From contig CM048849.1 of the NCBI GenBank assembly GCA_026545225.1, forward strand, positions 26,732,836 to 26,796,835: a stretch of DNA of 64,000 bases. The letters run 5' to 3'. This DNA comes from Cornus controversa. Lineage: Eukaryota > Streptophyta > Magnoliopsida > Cornales > Cornaceae. The position numbers were made by a program, and so were the translations under genes. The first letter of the stretch is position 1. Each line of letters opens with the position of its first letter. Positions 49,102 through 60,886 of this stretch are shown piece by piece. Under the pieces are notes generated by a model, which was not told where the DNA came from, did no database searches, and was given only the letters and a program-made list of their open reading frames with translations.

Positions 49102-49731
49102 TTAAAGAATCAAAATGATCAGGCCAATAGTGTCGTGTGCTTGGAAGCATACATATCATTTTAGAAATTAGATTTTTTATTATTAAATTATTGAGGGTAT
49201 AATGGTAAAATCATCCTAAAATATTATTTCAAATCATCATAGGAGAGGTCAGTGCAACTATGGCAAACCTCACGGGAGTTCAGTGCAATTATGACAATTC
49301 TCGGGAGAGGTCAGTGCAATTACGGCAAATCTCTAGGGATGTCATTGTATTTTACCCTATCTAAAATATAATATGATATAATAATGTAAGGGAAAAATTG
49401 ACTTTTCACTCTTAAAATTTATTCAGGCCATAAAAAAAAATTGATTTAGGTGAGATGAATGAAATAAAAGTTAAATGGTCTCTCCGACTGTAATTTGACC
49501 AAACCTCAGAGGAGGTCAGTGAATTTAAACCTATTATTTATGTGTAAGATTAATGATCAACGGATATTAATTTGCATTTATATTCCATAGCACACCAATT
49601 TATTAAATGTTTGTATTAATATTCTATTTTAAAGATAATCAATTTGTCTCTTAAATCCTAATAATATTAAAATAGTTGGTAATTTTAAAAACTCAACACT
49701 ATCATGTTTTGATGATAATTAAATATAATTA
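49102..49731. other. Spacer between duplication units, with a MULE-end-like remnant
   Basis: AT-rich and without a gene. At 49242-49345 a block of about 32 bp containing GAGGTCAGTGCAATTA is present three times with changes, and related text (CCTCAGAGGAGGTCAGTG) recurs near 49503. Repeated short blocks of this kind are common at the ends of plant Mutator-like elements. I could not define both ends. Confidence 0.45.
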
Positions 49732-51043
49732 GGGTAATTTACACTTAGACCCCTGTATTTTGCCTTTATTTCACTTTGCCCCCTCACCTTTGTAAAAGTA
49801 CACTTTTCCCCTTGTCGGACAATGTCAATTGTCAGAATAAACTTTTTGGATGGAAATGACTAAACTACCCTTGTTGTGTTAAAAGATATATTTTTTTTTA
49901 CCAAACACACTATTCCAAGCTTGTCTTTACTTATCAACCAAACCAAACACTCCACTAAGGATCCTATCAACTAAACCAAAACCAAACACTTCACTTTCGT
50001 TCTCTACATTGACTACTTAACTAATCATGACTCTAAAAATCAATCATACACCCCAAAACCATCGATGATGATTGGAGACACTGGCGAACCGGCCACCACC
50101 ACAACCTCTCACTCTATCCACAAATAGAAACACTAACTACCACCTCCCCCACCATCACTGTCGTCGGCACCACCACCACCAAGAAACTAACCCTCATGCC
50201 CCTCATCTATTTCGAAGGCGCCGGTGACCCTTTGGAAAAGAATTGCTGTCCAAATCGTCTATACGCCACCACAACCCCCATCCACTGTTTCCAAGAACCA
50301 AACATAATCGCACAACCCAAAATCATTAACATACCTTATTTCACATTCAACAACAATCTCTCTCTTTAACAAACCCAATCGGACTCATCCTCACTGTCAC
50401 TGAAGCTATCATTATCTCTAATCGCCATTGCCATCAACGACGACTATCACGAGAGCTCAAACCACCATGTTAGCTCTTAGTTACAATCGTCGTCACCACT
50501 TTCACCTTCTTACGTTCTCGTCACCGAAGGCTATTGTCACAACTCTTTTTGTCTTCGTTGTTGGCCAACCATCACTATTGCCATTGTCACACTGGAGCAT
50601 CACTGAGAACCTTGGTCGTTCTCTCTCTACGTCATCTTGTACGCAATCTGTTTCATAATTTTTGTAAAGGCAAACATTTGGTTTGTTTATAACCAAAGTC
50701 AAACTAACTTATGGTTTAGATTTGATGGATCCAATCCAAAAGAAATCCAGTAGTTCAAATTTTGGCTTAAACAAGATTGTTTGTTTAGGCTCATTTCAGT
50801 TTCACTCTAATGATCATTTGAGGGGGAAAGTGTTAAATTAAGTCTGGAGGGTAATCTAGGTATAAAAATTTCTTTTTGGATTATGGAAGCCAAAATATTC
50901 TCCAGTGGTTTGAGAAAATCTTCGAAAGGGGTCAAAGTGCTCATTGTTTCATAAAATAAGGAGTGTAAGTGTAATTTTGCAAACCGCAGGAGGTCAAAGT
51001 GAAATAAAAACAAACCATAAGGGGGACTAAGTGTAAATTATCC
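49732..51043. mobile_element. MULE-like non-autonomous DNA transposon, 1.3 kb, 9-bp TSD
   Basis: Left end GGGTAATTTACACTTAGACC and right end (inverted) GGATAATTTACACTTAGTCC begin inverted repeats of roughly 80 bp with mismatches. They are flanked by a perfect 9-bp target duplication ATATAATTA at 49723-49731 and 51044-51052. Nine-base duplications are the Mutator hallmark. There is no transposase. The interior is CA/CT-rich low-complexity DNA (about 50050-50650), possibly derived from host sequence but not recognised. Confidence 0.85.
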
Positions 51044-51052
51044 ATATAATTA

Positions 51053-51379
51053 TTATAAATGAACTTTTATTGCTTAGTGAAACGTAACCCAATGACTCTC
51101 TCCTTGCCAACTTAATTTTATAGATTATGTGCTAAAAATTAAAAATAAAAATTGTATAGATTATAATTCTATGTCCCAACAGATTTTTATTATTATTTTA
51201 TTTTATTTTTTAAAAACGATTTTTCAACTACCCACTTAATCTGTTGGAACCTTTGGCCAATCCATAATGGACTTCAACTAATTGGTTAGAAGCCAAAATT
51301 AGTTAAATGTGATTCTATAATTAATTTATTTTAATACAAAATACTTGAGAACCATTTCTTGTATACCACCAACCGATTC
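51053..51379. other. AT-rich spacer, nothing recognised
   Basis: Lies between the MULE target duplication and the Harbinger-like element. No ORF, RNA gene or repeat was noticed beyond homopolymer runs. Confidence 0.5.
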
Positions 51380-52200
51380 TAAGGGGCTGTTTGGTAACGC
51401 TGTCGGATTCCATTTTTTGATTTCTGAAAAATGAAATTTGAAAACCATTATGCTATTTTTTTTGTTAAAAGTAGAATACATTTGGTAACGTCATATGCCG
51501 TTGAAATTTTGAAATCACAAATCTGAAAATATGTTTGGTAACATTATATGTTGTGGTATCTTTGACTAAAAATTGTGTTTAAGTAATATGGTTCCAACTT
51601 ATTTTAACCAACATAAATGTGATATTACATATTTTATGTATATTTTTCCTCTAAAATTATATTTGTTAGGACTTTATTTTAGTTTATTTTAATTAAAATT
51701 TTATTTTTTAAGCATTTGCATGTTTTTTGGTAATTGTCATAAATTCTAACTATTTACATATTTTTAGTAATTGTCATATATTATTATATATACTTGTTTT
51801 ATTTCCTTTTATAATTTTATATTATATATAATTGTATTTATATATAACTCTTATTTTATTGTATTTTCTTCTTATATATATTTATTATTATTATATATAT
51901 TTATATATATATTTTTATTTATTGTATTTTATAAAAGTTTTTTTATTCTTATTGACTTATAATTTTGTATTTATTATATTATATTTTTATATTATATATA
52001 ATTGTATTTATATATAGCTCTTATTTTATTGGTTTTTCTTCTTGTATATATGTATTATATTTATTTATTTATTATATATATATATATATATATTTATATT
52101 TACATATTTTATTTATTTATTGTATTTTATAAAAGATTTTTATTCTTATTGACTTACAATTTTGTATTTGTTGTTATTTATTTATATTATATTATTTATA

Positions 52201-53044
52201 GGGAGACTTCGCACTCCCATTTTCTACAATTGTACTCCACTTACCTTTTTCTTTTAAATAAAATAACAAAAAGGTCCCTAAACTAATTAATATACCTTAT
52301 TTTATAAGAACACAAGTACCCTTTATACTATAAAATTAAACTTTTTTTTACCTTCTTTAGTTTCTTTATTATGTTTTTTTGGGTCCTATCAAAAGAGATA
52401 ATTTTTTTTTTTTACTTTCTTTAGTACTTTTTTTTTTATTTAATCTTGTCAAAAGAGATAACTTGTTCATAAGTCTTTTTTTTTTTCCTTCCTGTCAAAA
52501 AGATAATTTATTTAACAAAAATAACTTTTTTTTTGTACTTGTTCCAATAGAGATAATTTATTCAATATAACGATAAATTTTTTTTAGGTTCTCTCAATGT
52601 AGATAGTTACTCAACAAGAATAAATTTTTTTAGGTACTTTTTTTTTTGTCATGTCAAGAGAGAATTTATTCAACAAGGATAACTATTTTTTGGGTACTTT
52701 TTAATTTTTAATTCCTGCCAAAAGATATAATTTCTTCAATATATATATATATATATATATATTGGACTTGTTAAAAGAAATAATTTATTCAACATACATA
52801 ACTTTTATTGGGACCGTAAAAAGAGAGAATTTATTGTTGGATTATTTTTTTCCAAGAATTATTTTTGGATCTGGTCAAAAGAGACCACAAACATTAAAGA
52901 TAGGAGACAAAGATGATGTCTGAAAGGATAGTTTAGAATTTTGAAAAAAGTTAATCATTTACATATGAAGTGAAGGTTAGCAATGACATTTTTCCTGAGA
53001 TGGGAGTGCAAACGTAAAAAATGGGAGTGCGAATATCGCCTCCC
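52201..53044. mobile_element. TIR DNA transposon, 844 bp, 8-bp TSD (hAT-like)
   Basis: The ends are inverted repeats sharing CGCACTCCCATTTT after a GGGAG start; the right end has a few extra bases. They are flanked by TATTTATA at 52193-52200 and 53045-53052. Unit A has the empty site with one TATTTATA at 9771-9778. The interior is T-rich, with a degenerate internal repeat built on ...AAAGAGATAATTTATTCAAC... units. No coding capacity. The 8-bp duplication favours hAT, but the target is AT-rich and the family is not certain. Confidence 0.75.
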
Positions 53045-53207
53045 TATTTATAATTTTCTTATTTATTGTATTTTTATTTTGTTATATTTATATTTTTTGA
53101 GTAACCAATTTTTTATTTATTGTATTTTTTAATTTTTTTATTCTTGCTTATTATAAAATTTTAATTTTTATATTATATTATATTTTTTAGCAAGAAAATT
53201 TTTTATT

Positions 53208-54152
53208 GGACAATGCTTGAGTCCTGCCCTAGTAGCACCAACTTCATCCTCCTGCTTATGTGGACCAATAGAATTTAAACAGCTATTCAAAACTTATCTC
53301 TCCCGTCTATTATTGCTATTTTTTTTTTGTCTCTTCAACTCCCACCTGCACATTATCTCTCCGGTCTAAATTTTATCAAAAGTGCTTCCACCTAATTTTC
53401 AGTTCTTTAGACAATATTCATATGTGGGATCATTTCTTGAACTCATCTGGGATGGGGCAAGGTGTGATGATTTGTAAATAGTTTTTGTATTCGTTATCTT
53501 TCAAAATATACATTGAAATAAAATAATATTTTATGTATGTGGGAAAAACTATTTTATGAATAGTTTTTGAGTTCAGTATCTCTGCTACCTATCTGCTCTT
53601 TTTTTTGGTAGGTAAGTTACTCTCATGCACACAATCACTATTCAACAAAAAGTCTTAAAACTATTATGATGGCTCATGGCCACATGATCCCAATGGTAGA
53701 CATGGCAAGGCAACCATTATCACAACACCCCTCAATGCGCCTCTCATCTCTAAAACCATCAACATGGATATCGAACTAGGCTCAAACATCAGTATCTGTC
53801 TTATTAAGTTCTCTTCTTTGGGAGTAGGGTTGCCAGAAGGATGTGAGAATGTAAGTGGGTCTAAATGGAGGGTGAGAGAGATGGGTTTTGGGAATAGTGG
53901 TGGTGGTGGGCATCAGAAGTGGCAGAGGTCACTATCCGGGTAGTAGTAGTGTCAACGATGAAGATGAGAGAGAGAGGGAGTACATATAGGTTTGATAAAT
54001 GGGTTAAATATTCAGACTCGTTAAAAAATGGGTTTGATCTAACTTTTTTTTTTTAATATTATATAAAGTTAGACACATGTCAAATTTTTATAGAACCAGA
54101 TCAGCAAGCAGAATAAATTGCATCATGCTAGGGCTGGGCCCCAGCATTGTCC
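53208..54152. mobile_element. MULE-like element carrying a host gene fragment (Pack-MULE-like), 945 bp
   Basis: Ends GGACAATGCTTGAGTCC and (inverted) GGACAATGCTGGGGCCC start inverted repeats of about 25 well-matched bp, fading over about 70 bp. Flanks TTTTTTATT (53199-53207) and TTTTTCATT (54153-54161) form a 9-bp duplication with one mismatch. Unit A has the empty site at 9855-9863. Inside is a UDP-glycosyltransferase N-terminal fragment (53666-53850), so a piece of a host gene was captured. Confidence 0.8.
53666..53850 (+). pseudogene. Captured UDP-glycosyltransferase (UGT73-like) N-terminal fragment
   Basis: Two open pieces in different frames read as the start of a plant family-1 glycosyltransferase. 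The first holds GHMIPMVDMAR, the acceptor-side motif with the catalytic-type His. The second holds TIITTPLNA and later GLPEGCEN, in the order and approximate spacing of UGT73 enzymes. A short deletion after DMAR (about where LLAQRG normally stands) shifts the frame, so it is not translatable as one protein. The fragment stops at GAGAAT followed by GTAAGT, which may be chance. No PSPG box or C-terminal half is present. Non-functional as an enzyme; it could give rise to small RNAs. Confidence 0.75.
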
Positions 54153-54843
54153 TTTTTCATTTATTGTATTTTTAAAGAAAATTAAAAATAAAAAGTTAGA
54201 TGAAAAATGAAATCTGAAACTAACTTTCAAATTATGCTTAAGAATTGTCAAAAATTTGACATTACTTTCATTATTTCATAAATGAAAGTTGCATTACTAA
54301 ACACGATTTGTGCTGTGACTTCCAAAAAAATGAAATGAAAGCTGAATCTGAAATCAGAATTGTTACCAAACAGGGCCTAAGTTGTTAAATTCGACAAAGT
54401 GCTTTTCAAATTGTCTTTGTTTCCAACTTCTACCCAAACTCTAAGGGGTCTTCTAATGTTTTTACATCATTTTGTTTTCTAATACTTTTTAAGAGCTCTC
54501 TAGCTTATAAATACTTAGCTTTGATAAGTATTTTAAAAAAGAGCATTTTTGAGTTTTTAAGAAAATTCAAATTGAGATTTTTCAAAATTTTATTTTTTTG
54601 ATTTGAGCACACACGTTCACGTTCACATCAATGCTTATTGTGGTGTTCTACATCTGATCAATAGTATTGTGAACTTTGTTTAAAAGTTATCCAAAACACT
54701 ACTCAAAGCAACATGTTTCGTTATGAAGCATAAGACAATCAAAGCAGATCATCGTAAAGTGATTATGTTGACATGGACTAACGTTTTTGATGATTCCGAC
54801 GACATTGGAGTTGGAGGACACTGAACATTGCAAATAATTAAAT

Positions 54844-55795
54844 GGGATAATTACACTTACCTCCCTTCTAGTTTGGCTTTATAACACTTACCTCCCCTGT
54901 GTTTTGGAATATAACACTTACCCCCCTCTAGTTTGCACATTGGTAACAAATACCCCCTTTTGTCAATCAAACTAACGGTTATTGCTAATATCATCAAAAT
55001 TTAATCTTAAAAGGATAATTATACCCCACTATGAGCCACCATTTTGAGCAGACCCACTTCGGATCTTCAACCATAGCAACATCACCTCCAGAAGAGCCAC
55101 CACCCACCACCTGCACCATCAACAATCACCATTGAAACCACTGCCGAGAAGACCCAGCTCTAGCCAAATCACTAGCCACTATCATCCCAATGCCAAAGTT
55201 GCAATTGAAGCCAAGACTCACCACCTCCACTGCCGCACCTAGAAGACTTATATCTCCACTGCCGTCATCACCTCGACCAAAAAGACCCAATGTCAATCAG
55301 ACCTACCAAACCACCAACTCCACCACCATTATTCAAGCAACACCCAAACAGTTGTGTAAACCCCTTTCCCCCACTATGAGCCACCACTGTGAACAGACCC
55401 ACTTCGGACCTTCAACCGTAGCGACATCACCTCTAGCCGAGCCGCCACCTAACTCCATCTCCACTATGCTTCACCACCTACGCCATCAACACTCACCATT
55501 GAAACCATTGCTGAGAGGACCCAACTCCGGCCAAACCACTAGTCACTACTATCCCAATGTCGGAGCTGTCATTGAAATCGAGACCCGCCAACTTCAGTTG
55601 CAATATTTTTGAGGGTATAATTGTTATTTTAAGATTAAATTTTGATGATATTAGCAATAACTGTTAGTTTGATTGACAAAAGGGGGTATCTGTTACCAAT
55701 GTGCAAACTAGAGGGGGGTAAGTGTTATATTCCAAAACACAGGGGAGGTAAGTGTTATAAAGCCAAACTAGAAGGGAGGTAAGTGTAATTATCCC
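54844..55795. mobile_element. MULE-like transposon with long terminal inverted repeats, 952 bp, 9-bp TSD
   Basis: GGGATAATTACACTTACC at the left, its inverse at the right; the inverted repeats run about 185 bp (54844-55030 and 55610-55795). Flanked by a perfect TAATTAAAT at 54835-54843 and 55796-55804. Unit A holds the empty site with one copy at 10989-10997. The TIRs themselves contain short repeats of the type TATAACACTTACC. The interior has a direct duplication (about 55033 and 55378, both starting GAGCCACCA). The long open frame across the CA-rich interior is low-complexity and not taken as a gene. Confidence 0.92.
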
Positions 55796-56592
55796 TAATT
55801 AAATCAATGACTTATGGAGAGTAGTTCCGAAAGTATTACTCATTGTACTCTTTCTTAGTATAGAGGATTATTTCTCTTAAGAAGACTAGTCTTTGTGGTT
55901 TTTGCTCGTTGAGTTTTTTCATGTACAAATTTCTTGTGCCTTTTTTACTTTTCTCTGTTTTTTATTTATTTGCTTGTGTATGATTGATTTATTGTGCACT
56001 AAATTCATTGAAATCAAAATATAATATGAAAATCAATCAAATGAGCAAACTAGACCTATTTACTCCCTTCTAGGTCTTTTTTACTAAGATCAATGTCCAC
56101 TTCACTTTTGCACACAGCGCAACTTGTACATTGCTCTTCATCCATTCAAATACTACCTCATTTTTTTTAAAAATGTAAAATTAAGAGTTCAAGTCTCCTC
56201 ACGAAGGATCGTAAACCACTTGTATATCTTCTTACCTTCTAAAGTAAAGGCTGAGACTTTAAGTTGCCATAAAAATAAACTATATAAGTTATTTACCAGG
56301 ACTAAAAAAAAAATATAAAGAAAAGAAGATGGTTATAATAGCAGATTATTGTAGATATATAAAAAGATATGTATATAAAATCAAAATAAAGAAAAGATAT
56401 ATATTTTTAGGTGGGGGTGTTTCTAAAGTTTTGGCAAGATATATAAACACACGCAGAATCAAAATAAAAAAAGGTTGAGTGAAAGTGGCTGCAGCCATTG
56501 ACCTCTTGGTGGCCCTGTCTTTGGCTTCTTCCAAATGTAATACACACACGAGCACCACCAGATGAGATGGGGCCACTTTGGGGGTTTGATAA

Positions 56593-56604
56593 TTGATATT
56601 GATA
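56593..56604 (+). repeat. (TTGATA)2, short allele of the unit A microsatellite
   Basis: Paralogous position of the six-unit repeat at 11767; here only two units. Confidence 0.7.
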
Positions 56605-57479
56605 TACAGCCCATATAATCCCTGAACAAATTCCCATGTGTGAGCTAAGAAATCCCATTTAATGAAAATTACTGTTACACCCTTCCTGGAAAGGAATTTT
56701 GAAGTAGTTGAGAAGTTAAGGAATTTTCCAGATGAGATGGGGCCACTCTGGGGCTTTAAGAAGAAAGACAAGTGCATATGTGACAGACATGTTGAAATAT
56801 GTACAATTTCAACACTTGTTACAGTAACAAATTTGACATTAAAGAATTTATTCAGTGTTTAAATAACTTGTAACTCGGTAATTATGGGAAATTATTGAAA
56901 CTTGTTATATGAGTATTCAAGTTCAAATTTTGTTTTGGATTTGGTTGTTCAATTCAAACATCATGAAGAATTCAAGAAAAAATTTGTATAATTTTGTTAT
57001 TATAACATATTGTATCTATCTAAACGTTCCATCTAAAAAATAAAACACTACTAAAGATCTTGATTGATTTAATATTTTAAACAATTCAAAGTTGGATCAA
57101 CTGTGTTTGATAGGAGAATGTCTAGAATGCACCTGGTATAAAAATACTAGGTGAATCTCATCTGTATGTGTACAATATGTACTGTGAGACTCACTATACA
57201 TATATAACACGCATGTAGATCTTCTCCTTTGATAGGAGCTATTGGTTAATGTATTAGAACAATCCTTTGTCATCAAGTTAATCAATCATGCAATTCCACA
57301 TATTAAACACATGAAACATTTGTTAGAAGGCAAATTTTACATATATGAAACACCAAAAGGAAACAACAGCACAAGAGAAATCTACCATACATTATGTCCA
57401 CAGCCACTGGACAACAACTTCACTTAGCCACAAACATAAACCAAGACAGTCTAAAAAGAGATCAAACTACTATCACATT

Positions 57480-57819
57480 CTACTGATATTTCTTGTGAAG
57501 TTTGGAAGCAGCAAGCACAACCAGCAAGAGATATGCCAATGCTCCAAGCAGAGACATGATTAGGGCAGCAGACACTTGGTGACAGAATTTATCGAAGACA
57601 TTGCACACTTTGTTCCAAAGCACGTGCGAGTTGCCTTTGTAGCCAATGAGGCCGACGGCGGTGGCGGCTCCGATGCTAGAAAATAGCAGTACCAACATCA
57701 CTACATCAAGGATGATGATGATCAGAGAAAACCCTTTCTTCCCACCCCTGGTGGCCAATGTGAGAACCAAAGACAATGCTGCATATGAGCATGTTATGGC
57801 ATTTGTCACCACCAAGTAC
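57480..57819 (-). CDS. CASP-like membrane protein (CASPL1E-like), exon 2
   Basis: Last exon, 340 bp: acceptor TTGTATTAG/G at 57820-57821, stop at 57480. Joined to exon 1 (GT + G completes a Val codon) it gives a protein of 199 residues, the usual size for CASP-like proteins. This exon holds TM2 (from YLVVTNAITC), TM3 with the conserved Asp in ILDVVM, a loop with GNSHVLWNKVCNVF, TM4 and a short Lys-rich cytosolic tail. The family forms four-span scaffolds in the plasma membrane, related to the Casparian-strip CASPs and to MARVEL proteins; the role of CASPL1E members is not well defined. No second intron is seen. Confidence 0.92.
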
Positions 57820-58331
57820 CTAATACAAGATGTTGACGAAATTAGTGGTTGCTACAATAACACATTACATATGTGTATACATACCAGTATAAATGAAAAA
57901 TGAAAAATGATAAATATTTCAATCATTTTTTATCCACCACTTTAAGAAGAGTGAGGGAGAGTTATCTTATCTATTACTGATAAATAGTTCTCGTGGAACT
58001 CTATCCATTGGAGTCGCACATGTGGCATTCATTACTCATGTATATATTTATCTAACATATCAAAATAAATCAATCATTAATTCGCTGGATAATTTTGGTC
58101 TACAGCACAAAAATGGGTTTGGTACCCAAAATCAATTTGGTTGGCTTGGGTTAGGTATTAAGTAGAGAAATGCTAGTGATAATTAGACATGATGGATGAC
58201 AACTTAGCCTAGTATTGAGAGTAAGTATACGTTAGACGCGTGTAGAACATCGATGATTCAGATGAACTGTGTGCATGTACACCGGACACCGGATGCAATT
58301 AATATCAATTCTAGCTTGGACGATGTTACAC

Positions 58332-58597
58332 AAACAAGCTACTTAGTGCACCAGGTGACAATAACCAACCCAAAATTAATTTGGTTGACTTGGGTTAACG
58401 CCTCAAGCAAAGAAAAGCTGGTGCGAGATACTAATGACACTATATTGTGTGAAGACTTTGGTTGAAACAAGCTACTTAGTGCAACAGGTGACAATAACCA
58501 ACCCAAAATTAATTTGGTTGACTTTGGTTAACGCGTCAATCAAAGAAAAGCTGGTGCGAGATACTAGTGACACTTTATTGTGTGAAGACTTTGGTTG
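58332..58597. repeat. 133-bp tandem duplication in unit B
   Basis: AAACAAGCTACTTAGTGCA occurs at 58332 and, nearly unchanged, at 58465, with about 133 bp repeated. Unit A has one copy (near 48697). Each copy holds an imperfect palindrome around AACCCAAAATTAATTTGGTT. Confidence 0.85.
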
Positions 58598-59349
58598 CAG
58601 ATTAATGCGATTTGGTAGCTATGTTTTTTAATAGTTATGATTAGTAATGAATAATGTAGTTTCGCTATTTCAATTAAAAGGTGAATGCTTTTTAGGCTCT
58701 CCATTCCAACCGAAATAGTAGGCCGAATGTAGTATCTCAGTCATAGAATGCATTAAAGTGGAATCAATGCGATGCATTCGGCTCAGCATTTCGGTTGGAA
58801 TGATGAATTTCTTTTAAAAGGGAAAGAATAGGTAAAGATAATTTTTTTAGTGTACATAGTGCACCGTGAAGAGTGAAGATTAGATCTTACATTTGGTTGA
58901 TTCTTTTTGAGTCTTTATTTTTCAAAGTCAGAACCTGCTGTTAATCGGACTCTAATTTTATATGAAAATTAAAATAATTGTGAAAATTTAACACACTTGT
59001 ATTCATTTCTGTAAGAGTATTTATGTGCTTGTGACATGAATAAGAAAGTGAAGTACATGAGCCTATTATCAAGCCTAAGCATTTAAAAATATGGAGACAA
59101 TTTCATTACTAATGCAAGTCAGTCAACCCTCCTCTCTAAAGTCATGTGATTTGCTATGCCCCTTAATAAATATATTAAACAAGAAAGTTGGCCAAATTTA
59201 AGACCTAACCACACATATGTACAATCAATGCCAACCACTTCTGTATATCAAACAACATGCATGTGTAGTCCATTCTATCTTTCCCTTCTTTGCACCAGAG
59301 CCTTCTAATTTTCACACTTTTTACTCATATTTTGCATGTTATCACTCTT

Positions 59350-59488
59350 TATATATATATATATATATATGCAGTCTCCTGTTTACAATGTTACTAAAAC
59401 ATATATTTATACAAAAATATATACTTGGAAGAGAAGTAATCTATATATATATATATATACAGAGAGAGAGAGAGAGAGAGCGAGAGAG
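59350..59488. repeat. Microsatellites (TA)n, (TA)n, (GA)n in the intron
   Basis: (TA)n at about 59350-59370 and 59441-59459, then (AG)n at about 59461-59488. Ordinary plant simple repeats. Confidence 0.9.
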
Positions 59489-60886
59489 GGGTAATCTACC
59501 CAGTTATTTATTAATGCTATTCGGTTACCATTTCTTTTCCTTGCACAACATGTAAAAAGTGTCAACTAAGTTACACATGTCCTGTTGCACTAAATAGGTC
59601 ATAAAGACGTGACACGTACCCACGTCGTAACTCTTACCCTTGATCTTAGGCAGATTTTATTTTAGGGTCATTAATTGGCGCAAAAAACTTGGGAAAAAAA
59701 ATATTGTTTTGATGCATTTCTTATAACTAATGCCAACTGTAACAGGCTGTGGAGAACAAAATATCTAGTTGTGCATAGCTGTAGATGATTTGACAGAGTG
59801 AGAAGATAAAAGATTTTTTATTTTTTTTATGATAAATCAAATCTTTCAACGTGTACAAGAGATTATTAAGTAGTTACGAAATCATTAATTTTGGATTAAT
59901 AGCGACGTACCACATGCTTTGTCGTTTTTATTTCAATACTTATCGTGAAGTGTTATTATTGATTCGGACAAATGAATGAGAGTATCTAATAATTTCTTTC
60001 GACGCACAAAGAAGATATTATTGGATTACATGCTATGCCAAATTTCAAGGTTGAAAGACTTATAAGCTTGTTTAGAAATTTTTTCTTGTTTAGGTTTTTT
60101 CCCCTCAAGACCACAGTTTCGAAGTTCATTCTATGAAGTACAATTGAGAGGTATTTAATAACAGAATTATACAAAAATCCATGTATTATTATTTTTCTAT
60201 AATTTTTTAAAAACTGTTTTCTATTTTCCCTGATACCAGAAGCTTTTTCAAATAACAAAAGCAAAAAAAATCATATAACCTTGGAAGTTCCAATTTGAGA
60301 CAGAGAAATAGCAGCATATTAAGAGGGCCTTTGTAATATACTCATATATATCATTCAAGGATGTGAAAATCAATAAAAATGTTGCAAGGATAAAATTAAA
60401 ATAAAAAAGATAAAAAAGAAAAATAAATAAATAAATGCAAAAGGTTCATAATGTTGGGATTTCCTTTTTCCTAATTAATTGTTCTGCATCAATGTTGACT
60501 AAAAATTGTATTTTGTTAGGTTCGAATTTAAATCATATCTATATAAAATAAAAAGAGTATTTGCTAAATATCATGAAAATGTTTCTACCATGCATGCAAA
60601 TACTCTAAGAAAAATCATAATAGATAATCTGAAATCGGAATTAGAACCGACCACCGAGACTATGAGTGTCAAATCAAACTCCCATCAATATGGAAGTTTT
60701 CTATTTAGTGAAAGGTAAGAGAGTTAGAGGTACAAAATTATTCCTGAAGTATTGTATAATTTTTCGTTCGAAAAAAGTATTGAATAATTTCTCCGACGGA
60801 TAATATGTGTGTTGAATTCTAAACTAATTTCTAAAAAATAAGAAAATAAAAAATAAATAAAGAGGAGAGGAAGAGAGAGAACTCAC

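Larger units (their letters stand above)
51383..54377. mobile_element. PIF/Harbinger-like non-autonomous element, unit B copy, carrying two nested insertions
   Basis: Left end GGGGCTGTTTGGTAACG and inverted right end GGCCCTGTTTGGTAACA, flanked by TAA on both sides (51380-51382, 54378-54380). This fits the 3-bp TWA duplication of PIF/Harbinger elements. Without its two nested insertions it is about 1.2 kb, AT-rich, with no transposase. The same element is in unit A, so it predates the duplication. A hAT-related origin for this terminal sequence is possible. Confidence 0.6.
54378..58865. repeat. Segmental duplication unit B
   Basis: Partner of 10097-13289 plus 48640-49101. Contains the last exon of the CASP-like gene (57480-57819), its 3' flank and part of its intron. 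Private features: the MULE at 54844-55795, a 133-bp tandem repeat at 58332, and a different 57220-57400 segment. The noncoding part 55805-57479 shows no gene that I can support. Confidence 0.85.
57820..60886 (-). other. Intron of the CASP-like gene (3067 bp)
   Basis: Donor GTGAGT (60886 downward) and acceptor TATTAG (57820). The right edge of the segmental duplication (58865) lies inside it, so the first third is duplicated in unit A and the rest is single-copy here. Contains the 133-bp tandem repeat and (TA)n/(GA)n microsatellites. No other gene is seen; the ORF at 59217-59555 is built on microsatellites. Confidence 0.85.

Noticed and set aside
52002..52286. Tyr/Ile-rich ORFs in the AT-rich Harbinger-like body
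   Set aside because: Translation of TATATT repeats; one crosses a transposon boundary at 52201.
55190..55612. 140-codon ORF inside the long-TIR MULE
   Set aside because: Low-complexity Pro/Thr/Ser translation that runs into the transposon's own inverted repeat; the tract is internally duplicated. Not supported as a gene.
59217..59555. 112-codon ORF in the CASP-like intron
   Set aside because: Much of it is translated (TA)n and (GA)n microsatellite.
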